Of a stretch of 63,022 bases of DNA, positions 54,450-62,906 are shown piece by piece. The DNA is from Planctomycetota bacterium (GTDB taxonomy: Bacteria; Planctomycetota; UBA1135; UBA2386), in contig JADLHO010000211.1 of the NCBI GenBank assembly GCA_020848735.1, positions 1-63,022 of the forward strand, written 5' to 3'. The position numbers and the translations under genes are program-made. How positions within the stretch are numbered: position 1 is the first letter of the stretch; every line of letters starts with the position of its first letter. The notes under the pieces were generated by a model. That model searched no databases. It saw nothing but the letters and a program-made list of their open reading frames with translations, and had not been told where the DNA came from.

Positions 54450-57242
54450 TCAGCGGCCGGACAGGAAGCAGGCGTCGAAGAGCATCTTCATCGTCCCCGT
54501 CGGCTGGCCGCGGTAGACGACGTCGGCGGAGAAGAGCACGAAGCGGCCCTTGCCACGCGGGATCTCCGCCACCGCGGCCTTGCCGAGCAGCATGGCACCG
54601 CCGCGCACCCAGCCGCTGGCGAGGAGCGGCTTGTCGCGGGACCAGACGGCGCCGACCCGTGCTCCCTCGCGGGGCGTGAGGACGGCGCTCGAGCGGAACA
54701 TCGCGGCCTGTCGCGAGGACAGCCCGAAGGCGAGCGGATCGTCGACGTCGACGTCGAGCCAGAGCAGCGAGCCCGGGACGAAGAACTCGTTGTTGTTCGC
54801 CGGGCGCGGGCCCTTCTCGCCCTCGACCTTCAGGCCGACCTCGACGGGCAGTTCGAAGAGGCCGACCGCGGGTTCCACCGCGGCGCCGAGCGCGATCAGG
54901 GTGCCGCCCTGATCGACGAACTCCGCGAGGGCGGAGACGCCCTTCTCGCGGGTGATGCGCGTATTGCGCGCCGTCAACGTGGACCAGTCCTCGAACGGCG
55001 GCAGCGCCGTGCGCAGGGCCTCGAGCTGCTCGGCCGTCGTGATCCGTCCGCCGCGTTCGAGCGCGGCGTCGCGCCGCCCGCGGGCATTGGCCGCCGGCAG
55101 CCCCGTGCAGAACACGAGCACGTCGAAGTCCGCCCGCAATCCGCCGTCCTCGATGCGCGCGCCGAAGACGCGCGCAGGCGTGAAGCCGAATTCGCGCAGC
55201 GTCCACTCGGTCCAGCCGGTCGCCATCTCCCCGCCGAAGGGATCGAAGAGGCCGATGCGCGGCGCGCGGAGGGGGACCATCGCCACGGCCGGGAGCCGCT
55301 CGATGGCCGCGGCGTTGCCGCCGTGCGCGGCGAGTGCGGCGGTCAGGACCCGCGCGCTCGTCTCGCTCGCGGGGACGTACACGGTGCCCGCGGGCCAGGC
55401 CCGGCCGAGCGCCTCGAAGCGCTTCTCGAAGCGGCGCACGTCGAGACGCGCGCCGAGCAGATCGTTGAGGATCGGCCAGAGGCTCACGTCGCGTGCATCG
55501 AGCAGCCAGCCGTTTGCCGTCGTGGGGAGGGGCGTGGACGGGAATGGCACCTCGATGGCGTCGACGCGCTCGCGCGGGAGTTCGCAGGGCTCGAAGAGCC
55601 GGATGACGCGGACGTCCATCTGCATCGCGAGCGTCCAACCCGCGCTGTCGTAGGGGCGGATCGGTTCGCCGCTGCTGCCGATGTCGTCGGGGTGCCATTG
55701 CGGCTCGAGCAGGTCGCGCAGATGGGCGCGGAACGGTTGTGCGGCATCGACGACGAAGCTCCCGGCGGGGACGCGCAGACCGTCGGGGAGCGTGGCCGCG
55801 GCGCCGAGGCGATCGACCTTCACCGCCCCGCGCCGCAGCACGCGCACGAGGCGGACGGCGGACGTGAAGTCGGGCTGGTCGGCGGGGATCACGTAGCTGC
55901 GCGCGTCGCGCAGCGCCTTGTCGGTGAAGAGCGTGTCCTCGACCGCCTCGTCCGCCCCGACTGCCGTGGGCTCGGGCGGCGCGAGGTCGCCCTCGGCGCC
56001 GCCGGCCGCCGGTGCCGGCGACGGGGCCGCCGGTTGCCGCTCCTTCTCGCGCGCGATCAGGCGTGGCGTCGGTGTCCAGTGATCGCGCGAGCCCATCTCG
56101 ATGGCATGGCGCGCCATGCGCCACTGGTCGAGCAGCAGCTCCTCGCGATAGCGCGAGGCGTGGTCGAGGATCGCGAAGTTGGCGGTCTGCAGGTACTCGA
56201 TGGTCTGGCGCGCGCGCCAGACCGTCGTCCCGATCGGGTCGGGGTAGTCCACGGACGGCAGGCGGCGATCGATCGAAGGCCTCAGCGGGGTGGGATCGGG
56301 TGATCCGAAGACCTCGGTCAGGATGCCGATCATGTTGTGGAAGTAGGCCGTCGTGCGCAGGCCGCCGTTCCACCAGGTCGAATACAGCGCGCCGCTCTTG
56401 CTGATGACTCCCGCCTTGCGTTCCGCGGCGAAGCGCCGGTTCATCTGCGCGGAGATCAGGTCGATGCCGCGCACGATGAGCGGATCGAACTCGTAGTTGA
56501 ACGGATCGCGGAAGGGCGGCGTGAAGATCACCGTGCCGCGCGGCGCCGTCTGGTGGTGGTTGTAGACGATCTGCGGGAGCCAGCGGTGGTAGAGGGCGCG
56601 CTGGATGTTGCGCGTCTCGGGCTGGTTGCCCATGTAATGGTCGCGGTTGTTGTCGTGCCCGATGTAACGCTGGTAGAGCACGGGCAGGAGCCCCACGCGG
56701 CCGGTCGCGCGGTAGCCGTTCGCGACGAGCTCCATCCCGTCGGGATTGGCGGGGCACACGAGGAGCACGACCTGGTCGAGGATCCGGCGGACCTCCTGGT
56801 CGTCGCGCGAGACCATCTGCCAGACCAACTCGAGGATGTTCTGGCCGGCGATCGACTCCGAGGCGTGCAGGCCGCCGTCGATCCAGACGATCGCGCGGGC
56901 CTGCGCTGCCAGAGCCTGCGCCTCGCCATCCTCGACGATCTCCCCGAGCGCGAGACGCTGCACCATCTGCCGCAGGGCCTCGACGCGGGCGAGGTTCTCG
57001 GGCGAGCTGATCACCGCGAGCCACTGCGTCTGCCCATACGAGGTGTCGCCCATCGACTCGAGCGTCAGCCGCGGCGAGGCCTCGTCGAGCGCGCGCCAAT
57101 AGCGCACGAGATCGCTGTAGTCAGCGAGCTTGCCGTCGGCCCCGATGGCGTGGCCGAGGAACGCCTCGGGGCTCTGGACCTGGGCCGGCGCGAGACCGGA
57201 GAGGCAGGCGACGCAGAGCGCCGCGAGCGAGCGGTGGAACAT
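54450..57242 (-). CDS. Secreted M14-type zinc carboxypeptidase with class I GATase-like C-terminal domain
   Basis: The protein is 930 aa with a signal peptide ending near LAPAQ. The M14 zinc site is 'GGLHASES' with H126 and E129 (HxxE), and the third ligand is in 'VYNHHQT' (about 230). 'MIGILTEVFGSP' (about 312) provides the catalytic Glu. The last 350 residues contain 'PRIGLFDPFGGEMATG' and 'DVLVFCTG', resembling class I glutamine-amidotransferase/ThuA-like folds that recur behind M14 domains. Probable role: trimming peptides outside the cytoplasm. It is transcribed leftward, with 72 bases between it and the sialidase-like gene. Confidence 0.85.
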   Translation of the reverse strand: MFHRSLAALCVACLSGLAPAQVQSPEAFLGHAIGADGKLADYSDLVRYWRALDEASPRLTLESMGDTSYGQTQWLAVISSPENLARVEALRQMVQRLALGEIVEDGEAQALAAQARAIVWIDGGLHASESIAGQNILELVWQMVSRDDQEVRRILDQVVLLVCPANPDGMELVANGYRATGRVGLLPVLYQRYIGHDNNRDHYMGNQPETRNIQRALYHRWLPQIVYNHHQTAPRGTVIFTPPFRDPFNYEFDPLIVRGIDLISAQMNRRFAAERKAGVISKSGALYSTWWNGGLRTTAYFHNMIGILTEVFGSPDPTPLRPSIDRRLPSVDYPDPIGTTVWRARQTIEYLQTANFAILDHASRYREELLLDQWRMARHAIEMGSRDHWTPTPRLIAREKERQPAAPSPAPAAGGAEGDLAPPEPTAVGADEAVEDTLFTDKALRDARSYVIPADQPDFTSAVRLVRVLRRGAVKVDRLGAAATLPDGLRVPAGSFVVDAAQPFRAHLRDLLEPQWHPDDIGSSGEPIRPYDSAGWTLAMQMDVRVIRLFEPCELPRERVDAIEVPFPSTPLPTTANGWLLDARDVSLWPILNDLLGARLDVRRFEKRFEALGRAWPAGTVYVPASETSARVLTAALAAHGGNAAAIERLPAVAMVPLRAPRIGLFDPFGGEMATGWTEWTLREFGFTPARVFGARIEDGGLRADFDVLVFCTGLPAANARGRRDAALERGGRITTAEQLEALRTALPPFEDWSTLTARNTRITREKGVSALAEFVDQGGTLIALGAAVEPAVGLFELPVEVGLKVEGEKGPRPANNNEFFVPGSLLWLDVDVDDPLAFGLSSRQAAMFRSSAVLTPREGARVGAVWSRDKPLLASGWVRGGAMLLGKAAVAEIPRGKGRFVLFSADVVYRGQPTGTMKMLFDACFLSGR

Positions 57243-57315
57243 GCGCGGGATCGTAGGCCCGACGCCGTCCGAATCCGCGCGGTGCCCGGCGGAGCAGCGG
57301 CGGCCGCGCGACGCG

Positions 57316-59205
57316 TCACGGATTCTGCGTGATCGTGTCGCTGTAGGCCCGTGACCAGGCCGAGGTCAACGGAGCGATCGAGAACACGCACCAGTGGATG
57401 GGCACGCCGAGCACCGTCGCGAAGTTCGGGAAGGCCCACGCCGCCTCGCCCTGCGCATCGATGAACGAGTAGAAGGCGGGCAGATTGGCGAAGGCGCCGA
57501 AGGTGGCGGCGTCGGCGGTGAAGTTGAGCGCGAGCCCGGCCGGGAGGTCGATCGGCGTCGCGTTCGAGAGCGGCGCCGTGAGCGAGGGGAGGAGGAAAGC
57601 GATGCCGCCGGTGTCGGCCGGCGAGGCGCCCGTCATGCGGAAGCCCTGGTTCGTCGCCGAGAGGTCGGTGACGAAGGGCAGCTTGAGGCCGCGCACGTAG
57701 ACGTGATTCGCCGTGTTGCCGAGGTTCTGGTCGTCCTGCCAGATCGCGGTGATGTCGCGGTTGATCGTCACGGCGGTGTCGAGATCGTCTACGTCGGCGA
57801 CGTTGTTGCGCCGCAGGGCACAGCTCCGCCACGCGTCGCCGGTGGTCGAGCTGAACGCGATCCGCGCGTCCTCGGGGAAGTCGCTGGTCTCCGCGGCGAT
57901 GGCGACCACCTCGCCGTAACCGTCGATGCGGTAGACGACGCAGTTCGTCGGCGTGTCGATCACGAGGTGCTCGAGCGCCGTTCCGGCGATGAAGTCCGCG
58001 CCGGCATTGTGGTCGACGACCGCATAGACGTCGTTGTCGACGTTCCCCGAGCCCTGGCGGTCGTCGATGTACGCGACCACCACGTTGCCGTTCTCGGCCC
58101 AGATCGCCGAGCCGTCGGAGTCGATGTTCGCGGGTGACTGGCTGACCTTGGTGCCGAACGTGAACGTCGCCCCGCCGTCGTTGCTGATGTCGAGCGTGAT
58201 GTCGTCGCCGCCGACACCGCGCCGCGAGTCCTCCATGAGGACGTAGACGTTCGGACCGTCGACCGCGGCGCGACTCCGGCGGATCAGGCTGACCGCCGCG
58301 ACGAAGTTCGTGTGGTTGACCTCGGCGCCGAGCGTCGTCCCGCCGTCCGCGGAGATCCGGCTGATGGTGTCGTTCAGCCCGTTGCGCGTGTCCTGCCAGC
58401 CCAGCGCCACCGTCAGACCATCGGCGGCGACGAAGGGCGTGTCGCTGTCGATGGTCCCGCTCGGTGAGGTCGAGAGGCGCTTCTCCTCCGCGAAGGCGAG
58501 GACGAGATTGCCGGCGGCATCGAAGCCGGCCGCCTGGTACCAGATGTCGTGGGCCTGGGAAGGCGCGCCGCCCTGCCCCACGGCCGCCGCGTAGTCCGCC
58601 TCGTAGACGACGTGGCAACGGCCGCCGGCCAGCGCCGACTCCGCGACGTCGACGTCGAGCAGCCGGTCCCCGGTGGACAGGGTGGCGTTGATCCCGCGGG
58701 AGGCGTGCACCGCCTGCCAGGTCTGACCCTGGTCCTTCGATCCCAGGATCCAGCAGGAGTCGTTCTGGGTCGGGTTCGGCGCGCCGTTGGCGTCGCGATC
58801 GGCGACGACGGTCACGAAGACGAGGTGCCCCTCCGCGTGCAGTTCCAGGGTGCTCGCATCGAAGCTCTCACCGACCGCAGAGTTCGCGGTCCAGATCGGC
58901 GGCAAGGTGCCGACGCCCCACGACCAGCCGCCGTCGACGCTCTTGGCGAAGCCGATCGTCGCATTGCCGTTCGCGTCGCGATCGGGCCAGATCGCATAGC
59001 TCAGGCGCGCGGTCGCGACGAGGCCGCGTGCGGTGTCGGGTGGCAGCACTTCCTTGGGCGCGGCGATGCGCCACGCGTCGAAGCCGAGCGCGCTCGTGGT
59101 GACCCGGCCGGAGCTGAGCCGGTACTCGGTTCGTGGACAGTCTTGGGAGGAGGCGCCGCTCGCGAGGGCGAGAGCGGCGAGGGGCAGGATCTGGAGTTTC
59201 GGCAT
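57316..59205 (-). CDS. Secreted sialidase-fold (BNR-repeat) protein
   Basis: The protein is 629 aa with a signal peptide ending near ASSQ. Asp-box-like repeats of the form 'SVDGGWSWG', 'SKDQGQTWQAV', 'SADGGTTLG' and 'SNDGGATFTFG' mark a sialidase/BNR six-bladed propeller. The active-site Arg triad of true sialidases cannot be confirmed by eye, so catalysis is uncertain. The C-terminal 120 residues are the planctomycete module ('GVPIHWCVFSIAPLTSAWS'). It is in the same direction as the M14 peptidase. Confidence 0.75.
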   Translation of the reverse strand: MPKLQILPLAALALASGASSQDCPRTEYRLSSGRVTTSALGFDAWRIAAPKEVLPPDTARGLVATARLSYAIWPDRDANGNATIGFAKSVDGGWSWGVGTLPPIWTANSAVGESFDASTLELHAEGHLVFVTVVADRDANGAPNPTQNDSCWILGSKDQGQTWQAVHASRGINATLSTGDRLLDVDVAESALAGGRCHVVYEADYAAAVGQGGAPSQAHDIWYQAAGFDAAGNLVLAFAEEKRLSTSPSGTIDSDTPFVAADGLTVALGWQDTRNGLNDTISRISADGGTTLGAEVNHTNFVAAVSLIRRSRAAVDGPNVYVLMEDSRRGVGGDDITLDISNDGGATFTFGTKVSQSPANIDSDGSAIWAENGNVVVAYIDDRQGSGNVDNDVYAVVDHNAGADFIAGTALEHLVIDTPTNCVVYRIDGYGEVVAIAAETSDFPEDARIAFSSTTGDAWRSCALRRNNVADVDDLDTAVTINRDITAIWQDDQNLGNTANHVYVRGLKLPFVTDLSATNQGFRMTGASPADTGGIAFLLPSLTAPLSNATPIDLPAGLALNFTADAATFGAFANLPAFYSFIDAQGEAAWAFPNFATVLGVPIHWCVFSIAPLTSAWSRAYSDTITQNP

Positions 59206-59360
59206 GGTGGGGAGTCCGGCGCGGCCGCGCGATGCGGCAGCACGGACAACTCACGCGACGCCGTTCAGGCCGGCATGAAGCGCACGCAACTTCTCGTCGG
59301 GCATCCGCGTGCGGATCGCTCGACGTGCGTCTCGTGACCGAACGCCCCCCCGGAGCCGGC

Positions 59361-60974
59361 ATGATGATCGAGCCGCTCGCTCCCATGACCGCAGTCCTCC
59401 GCCTCATGGTGTCCCTGTTCGTCGCGCTCTTCGTCGCCGCGCTCCGCGCGCAGGAGCTCCCGAACATCGTCGTCGTCTACGCCGACGACCTCGGCTGGGG
59501 AGACCTGTCCTGCTACGGCGCCACCGCCTACGCCACGCCGCGGCTCGATCGCCTCGCCGCTCAAGGGCTGCGCTTCACCGATGCGCACAGCCCCTGCACG
59601 ATCTGCTCGCCCTCGCGCTACGGCCTCTACTCGGGGCAGCTCGTGTGCCGCACCGGTCGTCGTCCGGTGGCGTTCGAGGGCGCGCATGGCCCGAGCTATC
59701 TCGAGCCGGGCAAGCCGACGATCGCCGACGTGTTGCGCGCGAAGGGCTATCGCACCGCGGTCATCGGCAAGTGGCACGTCGGGCTGAGTTGGGTCGACGA
59801 GAGCGGTGCACGCCTGGCCGGCGGCTTCGAGAGTGCGACGAGGATCGACTACGAGAAGAGCACGCCGCTGATCGATGGGCCGCAGGCGCGCGGCTTCGAC
59901 GTCTCCTTCGTGACGCCGAACTGCCCGACCACGGATCCGCTCTACGTCTACCTCGAGAACGGACTCGTGCCGGTCGGAGCGACCACGCGCCATCGCGCCG
60001 AGACCCTGCCGAATCCGGGAGGCAAGTGGCGCTGGGACAACGACGAAGGCTGGATGGCCGAGGGCTATCGCTTCGTCGATGCCGACGTGATGTTCTGCGA
60101 GCGGGCGATCACCTTCGTGCGCGAACACCGCGAACGACACGCGGAGCAGCCCTTCTTCCTCGTGCTCGCGACGCAGATCGCCCATGCACCGGTGCTTCCG
60201 GCCAAGCCCTACGAGGGCGCCACGAAGGCGGGCCCGCGCGGCGACTTCGTGTTCGAGCTCGATGCCCTGACCGGTCGACTCCTCGACACCCTGACCGAGC
60301 TCGGCATCGATGACGACACGCTCGTCGTGGTCACGTCGGACAACGGGCCCGAGACGATGCACACGGTCTGGATGCGCGGCGATCACGGTCACGACCCGGC
60401 GGGTGGCTGGCGCGGCATGAAGCGCGACGGCTGGGAGGGCGGCCACCGCGTGCCGATGCTCGTGCGATGGCCGAAGCGCATCGCGCCGGGCCGGGTCACG
60501 GCACAGCTCGCGAACACGACCGATCTCTTCGCGACGTTTGCGTCGATTGCCGGTGTCGATCTGGAGGACGACGTCGCGGTCGACAGCTTCGATCTCGTCC
60601 CGGTGCTCGCCGGGACGCAGGCGGAAGACGAGCCGCTGCGCCCGCACATGCTGACCCAGAGCTTCCGCGGCGAGTTCCAGTTGCGTCGAGGTGCATGGAA
60701 GCTGCTCGCGCATCAGGGCTCCGGAGGCAACCGCTACGACAAGGCGCCGCTCCTGCGCCATGCGGGCACCGAGTCCGAGCCCGAGGCACCGGGCCAGCTC
60801 TACGATCTCGCCGCGGATCCTGGCGAGACGCGCAATCTCTGGTTCGAGGAGGAAACGCGGCGTTCGGAGCTCGAGGCCCTGCTCGCGACCTTGACCCGTC
60901 CGGACACGGGGCGCAGCGCACCGCGCGATCGCAAGGCCCGTGGGCTCGCGGCCCTGCCCCTGCGGGTCCGTTAG
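59361..60974 (+). CDS. Secreted sulfatase (formylglycine-dependent)
   Basis: The protein is 537 aa. Start ATG 59361 has a CGGAG ribosome site 5 bases upstream; a start at 59385 would also keep the signal peptide. The sulfatase signature CSPSR (82-86) has C82 for conversion to formylglycine, and the metal ligands 'ADDLGWGDLS' (41-50) and 'SDNGPE' are conserved. 'GKWHVG' is the second sulfatase motif. It removes sulfate esters from sugars or polysaccharides, common in planctomycetes. It is divergent from the sialidase-like gene, which may form a glycan-degrading group with it. Confidence 0.95.
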   Translation: MMIEPLAPMTAVLRLMVSLFVALFVAALRAQELPNIVVVYADDLGWGDLSCYGATAYATPRLDRLAAQGLRFTDAHSPCTICSPSRYGLYSGQLVCRTGRRPVAFEGAHGPSYLEPGKPTIADVLRAKGYRTAVIGKWHVGLSWVDESGARLAGGFESATRIDYEKSTPLIDGPQARGFDVSFVTPNCPTTDPLYVYLENGLVPVGATTRHRAETLPNPGGKWRWDNDEGWMAEGYRFVDADVMFCERAITFVREHRERHAEQPFFLVLATQIAHAPVLPAKPYEGATKAGPRGDFVFELDALTGRLLDTLTELGIDDDTLVVVTSDNGPETMHTVWMRGDHGHDPAGGWRGMKRDGWEGGHRVPMLVRWPKRIAPGRVTAQLANTTDLFATFASIAGVDLEDDVAVDSFDLVPVLAGTQAEDEPLRPHMLTQSFRGEFQLRRGAWKLLAHQGSGGNRYDKAPLLRHAGTESEPEAPGQLYDLAADPGETRNLWFEEETRRSELEALLATLTRPDTGRSAPRDRKARGLAALPLRVR

Positions 60975-60980
60975 TCGGAG

Positions 60981-61013
60981 GCGCGGCGACGCGCCGGGTC
61001 GGGGGCGCCGCGC
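60981..61013 (+). terminator. GC-rich hairpin after the sulfatase gene
   Basis: GCGCGGC (60981-60987) pairs perfectly with GCCGCGC (61007-61013) over 7 bp with a 19-base loop, starting 7 bases after the stop codon. No T-run. It is a plausible but weak terminator. Confidence 0.3.
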
Positions 61014-61078
61014 GGATGCCGCGCACAAGGCCCATGCACGCCTGACGAGCGCTTGATCGCCGCAGCTAGCCTGTCGTC

Positions 61079-61780
61079 GTGGACCAGCCAAACGATCGAC
61101 CCCTGATCCTCACGACGCTCTCGGCCGCCTGCCTCATCGGCGGAGTCTGGCTGGCGATCGCGCGCGATACGCGAACGCCCGCCGAGCCGCGTGCGGTCGC
61201 CGAGACGAGCGCGCGACCGGCCGACCCAGTTCCGCGCACCGCGAGCTTCGACGTCGCTGCGGCGGCGCTCGCCGAGGCGCTGCACGCCCAGAGGCTGCAC
61301 GCCGAGGAGTCCGCGGGCTCGCCGGTCCCGGTGGCCCCGGCGCGCAGTGGGGTCGGGGCGCGGGGTGCGGCGAGCGGGGATGCCACGCTGCCTTCGGCCT
61401 GGGTCGCCGCGCGCACGGGGCTCTCGCCGCACGACCCGCGCCTCGAGTTCGTCGCGCGCTGGACCACGTCGAAGTTCTCCGAGGATCACGAGGCGATGGA
61501 CGCGATCGACGACGCCCCCGATCACGACCGCGCCGCGCGCATGGCGGAATTCAACGCCGCGACCGAAGCGCGACGCCTCGAGCTCGTGCAGTCACTCGGT
61601 CTGGCCGATGCGGAGCGCGTCGCGAACGAGTTCTGCCTCTATCGCTTCGACCTCACGCGCGGCAACTGGCAACGCATCGACGCCGCGGGTCGTCCGGTGC
61701 CGTTCAAGCACGAAGACGACGACATCTGGCAGGGCTTCGAGCGCTCGAACCGCAACTGGTCGAACCACCGGCGTCGCTGA
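61079..61780 (+). CDS. Hypothetical membrane-anchored protein
   Basis: The protein is 233 aa from GTG 61079. One N-terminal transmembrane segment (about 9-27) is followed by an Ala/Pro-rich linker and a charged helical domain ('HDRAARMAEFNAATEARRLE'). It ends with a Trp/Asn/Arg-rich tail. No family recognised. It resembles the protein at 52992 in layout, but no clear sequence match was seen by eye. Confidence 0.65.
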   Translation: MDQPNDRPLILTTLSAACLIGGVWLAIARDTRTPAEPRAVAETSARPADPVPRTASFDVAAAALAEALHAQRLHAEESAGSPVPVAPARSGVGARGAASGDATLPSAWVAARTGLSPHDPRLEFVARWTTSKFSEDHEAMDAIDDAPDHDRAARMAEFNAATEARRLELVQSLGLADAERVANEFCLYRFDLTRGNWQRIDAAGRPVPFKHEDDDIWQGFERSNRNWSNHRRR

Positions 61781-61824
61781 TCGGGCGACGCGCGGTGGCT
61801 CCTGTTCGCGGCGTTGCCAATTCC

Positions 61825-61971
61825 CGTGTCCACTTCAGCCGGGCAAGGTCACTACTCGCCGACGTCCTCGTGCGCATCCGCACGCAGCCGGCGAGCCAAC
61901 TCGCGGAGTTGCTGCCAGCCACGTGGCGGACAGTGCCCTCGGGCTCCAGCGACGCAACCTTCACGTCTTGA
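61825..61971 (+). pseudogene. Relic of an IS66-like transposase C-terminus
   Basis: In one frame the translation reads 'LLADVLVRIRTQPASQLAELLPATWR' in two adjacent pieces, matching the general pattern of the IS66 transposase C-terminal domain (YLADVL..I..HPAS.L.ELLP..W), and then stops at 61969-61971. No upstream transposase remains. It lies in the 238-base gap between the genes at 61079 and 62019. The call rests on one short motif. Confidence 0.4.
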
Positions 61972-62018
61972 ACCGCGCGCAGAACTCGGGTAGGACGCCC
62001 GGTCAGTGAGGCGATCTC

Positions 62019-62615
62019 TTGATCAACAAGAAGCACGTGGTCACTGTGATTGCTCTCGCGATCCTCCTCCTTGGCCCAAGCGGAAAGGCGCCGTGGAACA
62101 TCGCTGGCACCAACCCCAGTCCTGTTCACTCCGTCGAAGGCCTGCCGACGACGGAGTGCCCCGAGCCGTGTGTATGGGCGTTTCGAGTCGAGTCCGGTAC
62201 TTCCATCGACAACGGAACCGCCTGTCTTCAACTGGAGTCTCTTGGCGTCTTCGGGAGCAAGTCCGGCTGCTGCCCTGCACCCGGCTGCGCTGCGGCCGAT
62301 TGCGAGGTCACGATTCCAGACAAGCGAGTGCGGCTCAGGAACATCCCACCCAACGGATGCTCCTGTACGACGTTGCGTGTCGAGGGCATTACGGTTGCGG
62401 GCGAGTACTTCGTTCAGGATGGTCTCGGCGCCGGTACTTGGAGTGAGTGGATGGGGGGCGGAACCGCGACCGGGGCATGCAACGATGATGTTTCGGATGC
62501 GTTCGCCTACACCGTTTGGCAGGCGTGGTGCGTGTCGAGCTCTCCAGTCGAACTCATGTACGAAGTCAGCACCTACTATCACTGCGATATGTGCGACATC
62601 AGTGAATCGAGGTAG
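62019..62615 (+). CDS. Small secreted cysteine-rich protein of lower GC
   Basis: The protein is 198 aa from a TTG start at 62019, supported by GTGAGG 8-13 bases upstream. An N-terminal signal or anchor (about 8-20) is followed by a mature chain with about 14 cysteines, for example 'GCCPAPGCAAADC', 'NGCSCTTL' and the final 'HCDMCDIS'. No family recognised. A 60-base sample (62341-62400) has 36 G/C, below the window's usual level, so the gene was probably acquired by transfer. The next gene follows after 9 bases, with its ribosome site at the stop. Confidence 0.65.
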   Translation: MINKKHVVTVIALAILLLGPSGKAPWNIAGTNPSPVHSVEGLPTTECPEPCVWAFRVESGTSIDNGTACLQLESLGVFGSKSGCCPAPGCAAADCEVTIPDKRVRLRNIPPNGCSCTTLRVEGITVAGEYFVQDGLGAGTWSEWMGGGTATGACNDDVSDAFAYTVWQAWCVSSSPVELMYEVSTYYHCDMCDISESR

Positions 62616-62624
62616 GAGGTAGCT

Positions 62625-62906
62625 ATGTTGTGGGTGTGGGCGCTGGCATCCATTCTGACTGTCCTTGTCGTCCTAGCCCGGACTATTCGTGAGGCGTGGG
62701 AATTCGAGAGCGGCTGGATCGTACCAGGGGGTGATTCAAGCCATCCGGCAACGAACCAGCGCGCTCTCGCATGCCCGACGCTACTCGACAGACTGTTCTC
62801 TTCCCAGACCTCGCGAAGCCGACCGTGGTCGCGTTCGACGCTGAGGCCACGAGTTCGGACGGGGGCTTGGTCCTGCTGCGGCAAATCGACGATCATCTCG
62901 GCCTGA
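62625..62906 (+). pseudogene. Small membrane-protein gene apparently interrupted by an insertion sequence
   Basis: The ATG at 62625 has a strong GGAGG site (62615-62619). The first 16 codons encode a hydrophobic helix ('MLWVWALASILTVLVV'). The probable insertion-sequence end begins near 62672, so the remaining frame (to 62906) is insertion-sequence DNA and includes part of the transposase gene in another frame. The 3' part of the original gene would lie beyond the window. Confidence 0.5.

Noticed and set aside
61704..62582. A minus-strand frame of 292 codons over the right-end intergenic region and the cysteine-rich gene.
   Set aside because: No ribosome site or domain; the plus strand has a better start and a signal sequence.
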